The translations under genes and the position numbers were made by a program. This document shows positions 32,526 to 44,579 of a stretch of DNA of 64,000 bases, piece by piece; the stretch's first letter is position 1; each line of letters begins with the position of its first letter. The notes beneath the pieces are model-generated. The model worked only from the letters and a program-made list of their open reading frames with translations. It did no database searches and had not been told where the DNA came from. This DNA is from Lotus japonicus (lineage: Eukaryota > Streptophyta > Magnoliopsida > Fabales > Fabaceae), in contig NC_080043.1 in assembly GCF_012489685.1 (NCBI RefSeq), positions 56,628,289-56,692,288 on the forward strand, given 5' to 3'.

Positions 32526-34689
32526 GGAAAGTGTAATGACTTGCCTCTCGAATCTGATCCTTTGTGAACATGGCTAGCTCCTCCCCTTCTGCTTCCAAGC
32601 ATTTCTTTATTCGCCCCTTCCAATCCAAACTTGCAACTGCCGATACTGCCATAACTTCATCAGCCTCAATACTTGGGTTATTCAAAACTTCTTGTATAAC
32701 TGACTTGTTATTGCCTGGCTTCTTAGTACTTGCCAATTTTGATAAAATATCAGCCCTTGTGTTCTCATCTCGTGGCACATGATTTATTTGCACTTCTCCA
32801 ATTTGCTTTATCAAGCCCTGTGCTTTGACTAGGTACTTTGCCAACTGTGCATCCTTTGCCTGATACTCACCTTGAATCTGTCTTGAAACTATCTGCGAAT
32901 CTGTCTTGATTGTAATACTCTTGACTCCCATTTCTATCGCCAGCTTCAAACCTGCAATGATAGCTTCATACTCTGCCTGATTATTACTTGCTTTAAAATC
33001 AAACTTGAGTGACTGCTCAATAGTTACGCCCCCTGGTCCCTCTAAGATTATGCCAGCACCACTGCCTTGAACATTTGATGATCCATCTACCGACAAGCTC
33101 CATTCTCCTGCTTCACTATTATCCTCATGATACATCTCATTGACAAAATCTACCAGCACCTGTGCTTTAATCGCTCCTTTCTTTTCAAAAGTAATGCCAA
33201 ACTCTGATAATTCAACAGCCCAAGATACCATTCTTCCAGCCAGATCAGGCTTTTGTAAGACTTGGCGAAGAGGTAAGTCAGTTTTAACTACCACATGAAA
33301 GCCTTGAAAATAAGGTCTTAATTTCCTGGCAGATATGATTAAGGCTAATGCCGCCTTTTCAATTTTCTGATAACGAACCTCAGCCCCTTGAAGAGCATGG
33401 CTCACAAAATATATAATCCTCACATCTCCTTTAATCTCTTGCAACAGAACAGAACTAACAGCATTATCAGATATTGAAATAAGCATTGACAATGAAATAC
33501 CTGGTATTGGTTTAGACAAGACTGGAGGGCTGGATAAATGTTCTTTTAAACTCTGGAAAGCACTCTCACATTCTTCAGTCCACTGAAAAGCTTTATTCTT
33601 TCGCAAACATTGAAAGAATGGTGCAGATTTGTTCCCAGAACACGGTAAAAACCTTGACAAAGCTGCAATCCTCCCAGTTAGCTTCTGCACATCTTTCACT
33701 GAAGTTGGGCTCTGCATTTCCAGTATCGCCTTACATTTGTCTGGATTCACCTCAATTCCCCTCCTTGTGATCATGAAACCTAAGAACTTCCCACTCTGAA
33801 TTCTGAACGAACATTTCTCAGGATTGAGTCTCATATTGTGCTTCCTTAATTCACCAAAAGCTTCCTTCAAATCTGAACAATGTCCCAACACTTCCTCTGA
33901 CTTGACCACCATGTCATCAACGTATATCTCCATATTTCGTCCCACCTGCTTGTCAAACACTTTGTCCATCAATCTCTGATATGTAGCGCCAGCATTCTTC
34001 AGCCCAAATGGCATTGTTTGATAACAATAGTTCGCCTGGTTTGTCATGAAGGCTGTCTTTTCCTCATCAGGTTGGTACATCCTGATCTGATGATATCCTG
34101 AATATGCATCCATTAAACTAAGCATGCCAAAGCCAGATGCTCTATCAACAAGTTTGTCAATGTTTGGCAAAGGGTAAGAATCTTTTGGACAATTCTTATC
34201 TAAGTTTGTATAATCAGTACACATCCGCCATTTCCCATTAGCTTTCTTCACCATAACTACATTCGCCAACCAAGTTGGATACTTAACCTCTCTGATGAAT
34301 CCTGCTTCTAGTAACTTATTAGTTTCCACTTTAACAGCCTCTGCTTTCTCTTCACCCATCTTTCTCTTAAACTGAACAATTGGTTTCGCCCCGGGGTTAA
34401 GTGCCAATTTGTGACAAATAAACTCTGGGTCAATTCTAGGCAAATCCTTGGCGCTCCAAGCAAATAAATCCATGTTCTGTGACAACAACTTCACTAATCT
34501 GTCCTCTTGCCTCACTGTAAGGTTGACACCAACCTTCAAGCTTCTTTCTCCAATCTCAATCGCCTTAGTTTCCTCCTCTGATGTCATCTTATGATCAAGA
34601 AAACCATCACGAGGATCCAAACTAACCTCAGCTTTTTCCACTTCCACTTCATAAACTCTGTGTCCCTCCTTTACCGCTTTCTTTCCCAA
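32470..34689 (-). pseudogene. Tat reverse transcriptase, RNase H and second RNase H-like domain
   Basis: A 739-codon open stretch of the polyprotein. RT: WLANVVMVKKANGKWRMCTD, then LMDAYSGYHQIRM and the catalytic YVDD box (MEIYVDDMVVKS). A first RNase H-like region follows (SHALQGAEVRYQKIEKAALA). A second RNase H domain is also present (LSVDGSSNVQGSGAGIIL, NNQAEYEAIIAGLKLA, KTDSQIVSRQI). The dual RNase H arrangement is a known Tat-lineage mark. The stretch is internally intact. It is separated from protease by an in-frame TAA (34711-34713) and from integrase by a frameshift near 32500. Confidence 0.9.
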
Positions 34690-34710
34690 ATGACCATACT
34701 GCTTAAAACT

Positions 34711-35409
34711 TTATGAATAGCACTTGCGAGCTACCATTTGATCCGCCTTTAAAATTCCAACTCCACCCTTGCTTAAGGGATATTTAGCTGTCAAATGCCT
34801 TGTTGAGATGATCGCCCCCAACCTGTTCAAAGAGGGTCTTCCGATAAGTACATTGTATGGCGAAGTACATTTCACTACCAAAAACTTGATAGAGAATGAC
34901 TCCGCATTCTTCCCTTCGCCAAAAACTGTGTTCAGCTCCACATATCCCCTAACATAGACTTTTTCTCCTGAAAATCCTACCAAAGCTCCATCATAAGGTA
35001 ACAAATCCGACTCTGTCAGCCCCAACTTCTCAAACGCATCACCATATATCAAGTCAGCTGAACTTCCTTGGTCCAATAATACTCTTTCAATCTCATAATC
35101 ATCAATTCGTAACATCACCACTATTGGGTCATCTTCATGAGGTTGAACTCCTTCAAAATCACGTACAGTGAAAGTAATATCAGGTTGATTAATAGCCCAG
35201 CTTCCCCAATCATTGGAATACACTGCATTTATGGAATGCATGTATCGCTTCCGAGCTGAATTAGTTGTTCCGCCACCATGAAACCCACCAAAAATAGAGT
35301 GAATTCGTCCCTTTGCTTTTCCATCTTGTTGCTTCTTTTGTCCTTTATTCTCAATTTCTTTGCCTCCATCGTCTCGCCTAACTGAAGTTTCTGCCTCTCC
35401 AGAGTTGTT
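34711..35409 (-). pseudogene. Tat gag C-terminus and aspartic protease
   Basis: Continues the gag frame after the TGA at 35410. It opens with a basic linker containing IHSIFGGFHGGG. The retroviral-type aspartic protease follows with its active-site motif LLDQGSSADLIY, and later VLIGRPSLNRLGAI. It ends in frame at TAA 34711-34713. The same frame resumes in the reverse transcriptase. Confidence 0.85.
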
Positions 35410-36588
35410 TCACCCTGCCAAATGTTGCACACACCCTGCTTTAATCAAAGCCTCTATCTCCTGTCCTAACGTGAAGCAATCATCAGTATTATGCCCCGAA
35501 ATCCTGTGGTATTCACACCATTTGGTTTTGTCCACGTGGCCTGTTGGCGGTTTTGGTTGTCGAGGAAAGCGAATTACATTCGCCTCTAAGCACATGTGTA
35601 AAGCTTCGGTAAGATTAACCGCCAAAGGCGTTGCACGATCATTCTGGTTCCGAGTCCACGTCATTGAATGTCCAGACCCACGCACCCCATACGGCTGAGC
35701 ACGATTTTTGAAATTGGAACGGTTATCAAATCGACCGTCATAACGGTTGCGATTGTTATACCCCGCGTTGCCACGTTCAGTCCATCCCTTCTTCGCCTCC
35801 AACTGCTGTTTCTGCCCTGTAACCGCTGCGTTTGGGCGGTTGTTTTTTATCTGATCGCTCTGCTCCTCCCTGATGTATCCCTGCACCCTTTCGCGTAAAT
35901 GCGCCATTGTCTCCACAGGTTTTCTACTCAAATTGTTGTTTAAGCCACCCGGCTTCAAACCCAATTCAAAAGCTGCAATGCAGATTTCCGGCATTTTATC
36001 CTCCAAATGAACAGATAACTGATTGAAACGCCCCATATAAGACTGCAAAGTCTCATTTGGTCCTTGGCGAACATTGAATAACGTCGCCGGAGTCACCTTT
36101 TGTGCACGACTGGTAGAAAATTGAGACAAGAACTTTGTAGATAACTCCGTGAAATTGACAATTGACCTCGAAGGCAAAGTTGTAAACCAAATCATCGCTG
36201 ACTTCTTGAAAGTTGATGGCAACATTTTGCATTTCAACGCATCTGACGCGCCTACAATAACCATTTTTGTGTTAAAATACACTAAATGGTCCTTTGGATC
36301 TGAATCGCCATAATAGGAATCAAGCTTTAACGTCTTCAAATTATCTGGGACGGCGGTGTTCGCTATTTCCTCTGTGAAAGGTTGAAAGTCCACCACCGTC
36401 TCAGCCATTCTTCGATCGCCCTCTCGTAACCCCTGAGTCTGATTGATATCAGTAAGTTGATTCTGTAACTGTTGATTGTGTTGACGAAGTTCACTGAGAT
36501 CATCCATGATCCGCTGAAGAACATCGGGAGGAACATCATTCTGTTGAACGTGATTCCTCTCTCCGTTCGCCCCGGATCGAGTCACCAT
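35410..36588 (-). pseudogene. Tat gag polyprotein N-terminal part
   Basis: 392 codons, starting 36 bp after the primer site. The N-terminus has a short coiled coil (VLQRIMDDLSELRQHNQQLQ). The retrotransposon gag domain follows (DPKDHLVYFNTKMVI, MIWFTTLPSRSI, VRQGPNETLQSYMGRFNQL). Near the end a zinc-knuckle-like WCEYHRISGHNTDDC segment is seen. It stops at an in-frame TGA (35410-35412), after which the frame continues into protease, so this stop is probably a mutation (CGA to TGA) rather than the natural end. Confidence 0.88.
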
Positions 36589-36623
36589 CGCGGTGGAAAA
36601 CGAAGCCTAGGAAAGTATCCTTC

Positions 36624-36642
36624 GGCCCCACGGTGGGCGCCA
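36624..36642 (-). other. Primer binding site, Tat type
   Basis: The minus strand reads tggcgcccaccgtggggcc directly after the 5' LTR, the primer site commonly seen in Tat-lineage elements. Confidence 0.88.
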
Positions 36643-36643
36643 A

Positions 36644-36868
36644 TGTTCCGGTATAGAACCTTAACGTGGACTAATCAAACTGAAAGCAAACAAAGTAAGT
36701 AGAAAACTAAGAAAATTGCGTAAAATGATAGATCCCTGCCGCTTGGGCGGTCCTCTTTTATTTATAGCTTGGGTTTTGGCCCGGCTGGACCATGGGTTGC
36801 CCGACCCATTTGTTACATGATAATGATAAGCCCAAAGTAAAATGATCCGGTCCGCCCATATCAGTCCA
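36644..36868 (-). repeat. 5' LTR of the Tat-lineage element
   Basis: 225 bp, equal in length to the other LTR and differing at about 6 positions by eye. Confidence 0.92.
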
Positions 36869-37600
36869 CAATTGAAATAAAAAATCAAACCACCAATTCT
36901 AGTTCTGCTGATGATAACCTTCTGACTATGTTCCTAAATCATCTCAACCAAAAAGGAAACTCTTCTGCCACAAATGGAAAGACAACACCGTTGGCATTAG
37001 ACAAAACACATTCACACTCAAATCAGAAAAGAATGCGAAAAGAACCAGAAAGATATGTTGAAAACACAAATAGTAGGATTCAAAGTTCACATGAACAATA
37101 ATCATCTGTTGATGAAGGCTGTGGTCAAATTAATAAAGTGACTGAATGTTTTCCCGATACTACATCAATGGGAAAGGGCTTGCGATCTACGCGAGGATCT
37201 AATTTAAAGGGAAAAAATGTTGAGTATATATGGTGATGAACCACTGTCTGACTCTGATTTACTGACTGTAAAGAAGTTGAAAAAAGATAATCTTGAGTTA
37301 AATAAAATACTAGAGAGGAAGGAGGAAGAAATTTTACGGGAAGTATCGCAGGCTATGCAGCATGAGAAAGACAAGTGTAAATCTCTCAAAACTCAGCTCC
37401 AAGATCCCTAGCAAAATATTGAAGATTTAGATAAGAAACAAGAAACTCTTATTGATGTATTCTCTGAAGAGAGGGATAGACGTGATTCTGAAGAAGAAAA
37501 ACATTTGAGAAAGAAGCTTCAGGAGGCATCAAATACAATACAAGAGCTGCTTGACAAGGTACGAATGCTAGAAAGGAAGTCTTCAAGTGGCAAAAAATAA
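36869..37600 (+). pseudogene. MORC-family ATPase pseudogene, right part
   Basis: Continues the fragment interrupted at 27151. It has no intron over 730 bp. First a Ser/Asn-rich linker (SSADDNLLTMFLNHLNQKG, then GLRSTRGSNLKGKNVEYI), then GDEPLSDSD and a C-terminal coiled coil (DNLELNKILERKEEEI, IDVFSEERDRRDSEEE, NTIQELLDKVRMLE), ending at TAA 37598-37600. This order is that of plant MORC proteins. Defects: an in-frame TAA near 37104, a 2-bp loss within TATATA near 37229, and an in-frame TAG at 37409-37411. The lack of introns would fit a processed copy, but the missing ATPase could equally reflect capture of pieces. Confidence 0.65.
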
Positions 37601-37611
37601 CGTTTGTTTGA

Positions 37612-40070
37612 ATTTGATAGGTACTTCCTAATATTGTTGGTGAGGGGCTGAGTGGTCTTATGAGGCAAGCCAAGGTGCTAAACACGTTCTCTGCTGCTAA
37701 GGTAGTTGGGGAAGAGAGTGTTGAAGTATCTCTGTTGCAATTCGCAGACGATACCATTTTTCTTGGAGAGGCAACGTTATATAATATTTTTGTGGTGAAA
37801 AGTATTTTACGTTGCTTTGAATTAACATCTGGTTTGAAAATTAACTTTTTCAAAAGTAAAATTGCAGGTGTCTGCGTGGAGTCTAGTTGGATGCGTAGTG
37901 CAGCAGCAATGCTTCACTGTTGAAGATTCCGTTTATCTACTTGGGTATCCCAGCAGGAGGAAATCCGAGGAGAATGCATTCTGGGATCCAATTATGGATA
38001 AGATACGGATGAGACTGTCAAAATGGAAACAGCGGCACTTGTCTTTTTTGGTGGTAGAGTTTGTTTGATAAAAGCAGTACTATCATCTCTCCCATTATTT
38101 TTTCTTTCATTTTTCAAAATGCCGGCAGGGGTGTTATCTAGATGTAACAATATTCTTTGAAGATTCTTGTGGGGAGGTATTGATGAAGAACGTAAAATTG
38201 CTTGGGTGAGATGGAGTGATATTTGCAAACCAGTAGATGGTGGTGGGCTGGGGGTGAGGGATTTGAAGACTTTCAATTGGGCCCTTCTTGGGAAGTGGCG
38301 GTGGCGATTGCTGAGGGAGAAAGACAGCTTATGGTGTCGCATTTTAAATGCTAAGTATGGGGGAGTGGTTAGACAAAATGACTCCATTTGGTGGAAGGAT
38401 CTTATGTCGAGTTGTGCTGAACGAAATTGGTTTAGTGATTCAGTTTGCCAGCGTATTGGGGATGGTAAGGATACTTTATTCTGGGAAGAGGATTGGTGGG
38501 GTGTTGGAGAGTTGAAAGATAAGTTTCGGAGGCTGTTTGCGCTGTCTTCTCACCATAGAACTTCAATTTTTGAGATGGGGGAGCGGTGTGATAATGTCTG
38601 GTCTTGGAAATTTCTCTGGAACCGACCTTTGCTTGACAGAGAGCTATCCAAAGTAGATGAATTAAAAGCTTTACTAAGAAGTTTTTCCCCCAAACTGGAC
38701 CAGCAGGACACATGGTGTTGGATAAAAGACGGCTCAGGTCTATATAGCGTGAGGTCTGCTTATGATTCATTACAAAATGTCTCTCAACCTGTGGAAGGAA
38801 ATATCTTCAGTAAATTATGGAAGGCTAAGGCTCCCTCTAATTCCATTGCTTTGGCCTGGAGAATCCTTCATAATAGAGTTCAAACAAAGGTAGACTTGGT
38901 GCATAGAAATGTTTTACCTTCAACTTCAGGCTTGGAGTGTGGTTTATGTTTGTCTGAGGAGGAAACTTGCTGTCATCTGTTTTTTGGGTGCCATTTAAGC
39001 TGGAGGGTATGGATGAGAATTTGTAGCTGGGTTGGTGTATCTACTGTTATTCAGCAGGAGCCTATTGCCAACTTCTCACAATTTTGTGTGCTCCAGGGGT
39101 CAGGGTCATCTGTCTCTAAAACAATGGCTTTGATCTGGATTGCAACTGTGGGTGCAATATGGTATTATAGAAATGGTGCTATTTTCAGGGGAGAAGTGGT
39201 GAATGTAGACAGAGTTATTGAATTGATACAGTTCAGGTCCTGGTTATGGTTGAAGGTGAAAGGAAAGTGTTCTTCTATGTCTCATTATGATTGGATTTCA
39301 CACCCTGTACACTATATGAATTTGCTGAACTGAGTGGGGAGTGGATTGAATTGTTGGTGGCCTACTTTGGTTTGCTGAGTGACTTAAGTGGGATATTTAT
39401 GCTTGATGATGCTTCTTTAAATGTTAAAGGGAGGTGCATGATTGCAGGACCTTTTTGTGATGATTCCAATTTATGTGATAACACACGGATATGGTTTCTT
39501 GCTGATGGTTGATTAAGAAAACTATTTGCTTTGATATTGAGGATTGGTGGGTAGTTGAGGGCAGACTTAGTGGAGGATGCGTCACTTTGAATAATATGGA
39601 GCCTAGGACATAAACTTGATCTTCTGTGGTAACATGGATTTTGGGACATGTGGTCTTACTGACAGGAATGTTGGATGCATACTTATGTTACTGGAATATT
39701 TATGCAGGTAGCTTGGAAGTTGTACTATACTGAAGACTTTGGCTTGATCTGCAGGAACTTTGTTTATTTTTCCTCTGTGAATATTGTATAGTCCTCCTTG
39801 GGGTCGACATCTTGATTATTGATATCTTGTACTCTTTTTCCTTTACCAGGTTTTCCCAAGGGGGTTTTTCCTGGTAAGGTTTTAATGAGACTTGATATCT
39901 TTAATCTGTCTCCAAGAGGTAGTGGGTGGTGGGTTTTCATTAGTAGGAGAATTGTCATTGTCATCTTGTAATACTTTTTGCTTTTTTATCCTCTCTTCCT
40001 ACTCGTATTGGGTTGAAGTACCCCTTGTACTTCACTTCAATGTATATCATATGGCTTATAAAAAAAAAAA
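37612..40070 (+). pseudogene. 5'-truncated LINE (L1-type)
   Basis: Begins inside the reverse transcriptase. The catalytic FADD box is at about 37745 (LLQFADDTIFL), then ELTSGLKINFFKSK. After frame changes near 37920 and 38050 and an in-frame TGA near 38158, it continues through a 388-codon stretch (38167-39333) with FLWGG-type start, WCWIKDGSGLYSVRSAYDSL and the zinc-binding CGLCLSEEETCCHLFFGC region. A 0.7-kb 3' UTR ends with cttata plus an A-run at 40060-40070. A possible imperfect target duplication is gataggtacttcc (about 37617) against gataagtccccta (40071). It inserted just after the MORC stop codon. Confidence 0.85.
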
Positions 40071-41991
40071 GATAAGTCCCCTATTACGCTGTGTATAGTT
40101 TTCTCGTTGGCATTTTATTAATGTTTAACTTTAACCTTATCTGACGGTCATTATTTATGCTTATATTTTCATATAAGAACTCCTTTCTTACAAGATACAT
40201 CTTTTATATATATTCAGTTAATTAGTGAAACAAATATGATAAGGTTTTTATTTGATTCAAATTTTCATGTCATTATTGTCTTTATAATTTGTTCGATATT
40301 GCAGTTCTAACCCTTGAGAAATCGCAGTGTTACAGCCACCGCGATGACGCCACCTAGAGATGCGAGATCGACGCCACCAACCACTAGATGCGTGGGATGA
40401 ACCTCTATATCTCCCACTTCCCTCACGATCTCTCAACTTCTTTCTCGCCCACGATCTGGCACATGAGCAATTTTGGGGGAGATGGAGGCGGTGACGTCGT
40501 TGGTAACAACCTGAACGAAGGGAGGTGGCGAGGTTAATCAATTGGGAGGCTCAAACCCTAACACCATAGACCTGACCAACTAAAGGAGCTTTTCATTCAA
40601 TTAGTTGTGTTCGAACTGATCGTGCGTCCAAGCCGTAGACATATTTTTTATTCGGACACTTCCCACATGTTGCACGCGTGTCATCGCGCGTCGGTGCCAC
40701 AACGTGTCTGATACCTAGGCATGTCCATGCTCCAGAGGTAGGTTGTTCGAAACCAATCGTAATTACTATTTTCTCAATGACCTAACAACCTATGATGAAT
40801 GTGTTTATTTCATCCACCCAATAAAACATCAAATCTAATTGTAAGTTGGGTGTTAAATTTCTCACCACACCAACATAAATTCGCACCCCTCACTTTTACC
40901 TTCCGAGATTTAAATCTCAGAAATTTCTGCTGGTAGATTTTAAATCCCGGAAAACAAGGTATGCCAAAAAAAAAAAACTTTTAGTTGGGTAAGAAATTGA
41001 ACATCCGTATAAGTCTTGCTCAATGGATATGGACCAATGGTTTCTTGGTCCATTTTAATCAGACAAAGCCCATACATATCTGGGTCGACTTTATGTTTGG
41101 TTTTTAGCATAAAAAGAGAATTTCTGGAGGTAACTAAGTTGAAGGTGTTGATTTGGATAAAAGACGGCTATAGTCTTAATTCCTTTAACGTTTATTCACG
41201 GTTAAAGGCACAACATGATGTTGGTGGTGGCGTTGGAATCTGATTCCCTTGTATTTTGACAGGTTACTGCTTTTTTGCTCATTTTAATGTGAAAAGCTTA
41301 CCACTTAATTTTGCTTAATAATTTTTAGTTGGAAAGGCACTAACATTGCAGCCTTAACCCTGCATGCACTTGTCCCCATCTTCATCTACATCTAGAGAGA
41401 GAGAGATAGATAGATAGTGAGTGGTAAAGAAACTAGAAAACTAAAGGAAGCCATGCACGTGCATGAGAAATCCAGATCATAAAAGAAGATGGTGATGATA
41501 TAAGTGGGACCAAGAGCTAGCCAAGTTGCATTGCATGATCAATTCAATTGATGCAGTAGTACTCCCCCACAAACAAAACACTGCAAAGAAGGTGCTACGT
41601 TAACGTACCCCTTCCATGTGTCTCTCTGACTTTGGGCCTAATGGGCCGCAATCATTTAGATCATGCAATGCAATATTACAATGATATCTGATTTTATCAT
41701 TCACTCATTAGATATTTCATTTCACATATATAATTGCACATGCATCTGTCGTTACTTAGATTCCTACACCATCGCTTTCTTTCTTATCCTACACCATCTC
41801 TTAATTCCTTCCAAGAAACCATATATGAAAGGTCCAAACAATAATTGAAAAAGATCGGAAATTCTTATTTGTTTAGAGTTTTGTTTTTATGATAGCTGAA
41901 TCAACAACGTACACGTTGGCTAAGATCGAATCTTAAATTAATCTTTAAATAGAAAAAGTTGTAACTAACGGTTTTAACTTTTGTGTTGGTA
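40071..41991. other. Intergenic, no intact gene seen
   Basis: AT-rich with GC-richer patches. At 40270-40560 a minus-strand frame is open (SWARKKLRDREGSGRYRG) but unrecognised. At 40640-40740 there is a cgtgtcatcgcgcgtcggtgcc stretch. At 41148-41240 a segment begins with the same 16 nt (tggataaaagacggct) as the LINE at 38730 and may be a small LINE relic. A (GA)n/(GATA)n microsatellite lies at 41393-41417. Confidence 0.5.
41393..41417. repeat. (GA)n/(GATA)n microsatellite
   Basis: agagagagagagatagatagatag. Confidence 0.85.
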
Positions 41992-42037
41992 AAGTAGTAA
42001 ATTTTTTGTTTTTTTTTTGTTGGGGAAGTAGTAAATT
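41992..42037 (-). mobile_element. Tail-only retroposon footprint with 12-bp target duplication
   Basis: A perfect direct repeat aagtagtaaatt (41992-42003, 42026-42037) flanks only 22 bp (ttttgttttttttttgttgggg), a poly(A) tail plus a few bases on the minus strand. Confidence 0.65.
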
Positions 42038-42259
42038 GAATCATGATCATATCATTAAAACTTGGGAAGCATAACTCAATCCAAAAGTTAGTTTAAGAAT
42101 TGATGGTTGTTTCACCATTTTATGAAGATATATATGTTATATCCAAAATCTAATGTGGGCTAGATTTCTAACAATCATGAAAATGTATCTTAGATACTCA
42201 TATTGAAAAACAGAGAGTTTGAGATGAGAGAAAAATAACGAATGTGATATATATTATAA

Positions 42260-43924
42260 GGCTTAATTGCACATTTGGTCCCTGAAGTAATACCATTGTG
42301 CAAAACTCATCCCATATGTTTAAACCGAGCGATTTTAGTCCTACTTGTTTTTAACGTGAGCGATTTTGATCCTTCTGTTAATCTTCCGTTAGAAAGCTAA
42401 CAGAATCCGTTGATGTGGACTCATTAATTGATGTGGCAGGCCACATCAGCACGCCACTTGGATAATTGTTAAATAAAAATAAAATAAAAAGGGTTAATTA
42501 CACAAAAAAATAGAATAAAGGGTTAACTACAGACTAAAATATAATTAAAAAACAAAAAAATTTAAAGAAAAAAAATTCCAAATCTTTCTTTTTCATCTTA
42601 ATTATAGCTCTCCACAGATTTACACAAATCAGTGAAATCACCATATCTTCCATCTTCATCAACCAAACCCAGAAAATTCATCCTCCTTCCATCTTCATCA
42701 ACCAAACCCAGAAATCCTAACTTTAATCTCCAGAAAATTAAACTCACAAAAAACATCAACCTTGCAAGTGAATACACAGGAAAGACCACCGAGCAACACA
42801 TTTACATTGAACTCAATGTATACAGGACCCAACAGAGTAAAGCTCAATATATCCAAATTCATCCTAAATGAAGTGAATTCACCTTAAGTATATTCAAGTG
42901 TCTCTATCCCTCCAAAGAACCATGGGCACGCAATACTTCTCCATTCCTTGCTATTTTATTTCCTTGCTACTGGGCAAAATTATCCAACTTCAGGTCCATC
43001 GTTAAAACCCAATCAACAAACCTAAAACCAACCCAATCAGGAATTAAAATCCAATCAACAATGTTATGAATGAAAAGACTTCAAATCTCAGAATAAGATT
43101 TATCTAATTCCAAGACTAAGAGCCTGGATTTTTGGGCAAACCTGTACAAGAAGACGCGAAGAAGACAAATCCGCCGTCGCTCCAGCCTCTGCGTCACGAA
43201 AACCTCATTTTCACCCAGATCCAGCGCCACCCAAATCAGTCACCATCGCCTGATTCTGAACCTCGACTTCCTCAGCCAAGCCCAATCGCGGCTACACCAA
43301 CCCCTCCCCGGACTGAATCACCGTGACAAAAGCTTCCTTCGCCGAGCCTTAGAGTCGTGCGTAGCTCTCTGCCTGCCAACGGTTCCGCCATCTTCGTCCT
43401 CTATTTACTTTATCAACTCCACGATCTCTCTCTCCCTCCTTCCGCCGAACCCTGAGTCGAGCCTTGTTATTGGGGATGCTGATTTGGAATTTGCATGTGG
43501 GGCGAAATTTCTCTGGGTATGCCTAGGGTGGAAGGGAGATGAGAGTTTGTGTGACTCAGGGTTTGGATGGAAAAGAGGAAGAAGAAGGTTAGGTCCTGGG
43601 TTTATATCTGGCAGGGATGGAGAACTTTTGGGAGATAAGATTTTTATTAGGTCATTATTTTTAAATTAAATTAAATTTTTAAATTAGTTATTGGATTATA
43701 AATTTAAAGTTTTATTAATTATTTATGTAAGGTGCTTATATCACCTGCCACGTCAATTATAGAGTCCACATCAGCGAGTTCTGTTAGCTTTCTAACGGCA
43801 GATTAACGGAAGGGCCAAAATTGCTCACGTTAAAAACAAGTAGGATTAAAAGCACTCGTTTTAAACAAATGGGACGAATTTTGCACAATGGTGTTACTTC
43901 AGGGATCAAATATGCAATTAAGCC
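42260..43924. mobile_element. MULE-type DNA element with long TIRs, possibly gene-carrying
   Basis: 1665 bp with a perfect 9-bp target duplication atattataa (42251-42259, 43925-43933). Terminal inverted repeats of about 195 bp start ggcttaattgca (42260-42455 and 43730-43924) and are roughly 88% alike by eye. A 9-bp duplication and long TIRs are Mutator-superfamily marks. There is no transposase. The interior (43130-43640) is GC-richer with short open frames, for example a plus-strand Pro-rich one (SPSPDSEPRLPQPSPIAATP), and may be captured host sequence. A 26-bp tandem pair (ccatcttcatcaaccaaacccagaaa) lies at 42649-42714. Confidence 0.88.
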
Positions 43925-43933
43925 ATATTATAA

Positions 43934-44579
43934 TGTGGTGGGAAAAGTGATCAAAAGAAAAATGCTGAGTTTGGATATCCTATATTGCGCTAGGTGTTTC
44001 TCTCCGGTCTCCCATGGAAAAAAAATATCATTAATCTTGTTTTTAATGGTTAAGTACAGTTCTAATAAAAAGACAATTCATGAATTAAAAATTCAATTGA
44101 GGGACTACACCCGGAAGATGTGAAAGAGATCTCAATAAGTCGAAAAAATCTTAAGTACGTTGTTAGTCTCTGATTTTTAAAGAGAAATCTAATTAGTTTT
44201 TTATAAAAAAAATCATGGTAGTTTTTATTCTCACTCCCCCGTCATCTTATTCGATCCCCACCCCCCAAAATGGCCAAAAGTCTAAAATACCCCTTTAAAA
44301 TAAAAAATTTCGTTTTCCATCCCCTTCCTCCCACCATCCCTTCTTCCTCATACCTCCCCTCATCTTACTTTCTCTCACAAAACTCACATTCTTCCTCATC
44401 CTCAATTTCCTCCGCCCATTTTCATCGGGCACCGCCGCCTGCTGCCCTATCTCCATCGTCGACGTTGTCGTCGCCCCTATCTCTGCCGCCCTCGCGCCTC
44501 ACATCGCCTCTATCTAAGGTATTGCTCTCGATTCAATTCGTTTATGTAATTGTTCGCACTTTAAAGCGCGTTGTGTCGT
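43934..44579. other. Intergenic, no gene seen
   Basis: AT-rich. At 44270-44520 a pyrimidine-rich, Ser/Pro-coding plus-strand frame looks like low-complexity sequence rather than a gene. Confidence 0.5.

Larger units (their letters stand above)
27152..36868 (-). mobile_element. Complete Tat-lineage Ty3/gypsy element with short LTRs and an antisense gene
   Basis: 9717 bp, flanked by a perfect target duplication caatt (27147-27151, 36869-36873). Two 225-bp LTRs differ at about 6 sites by eye (about 2.7%), so it is the oldest of the dated elements here. Minus-strand order: 5' LTR, primer site, gag, protease, reverse transcriptase, RNase H with a second RNase H-type domain, integrase, spacer, then a plus-strand (antisense) two-exon gene, and 3' LTR. 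The sense polyprotein has three in-frame stops and one frameshift. The antisense gene has none. Confidence 0.93.
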
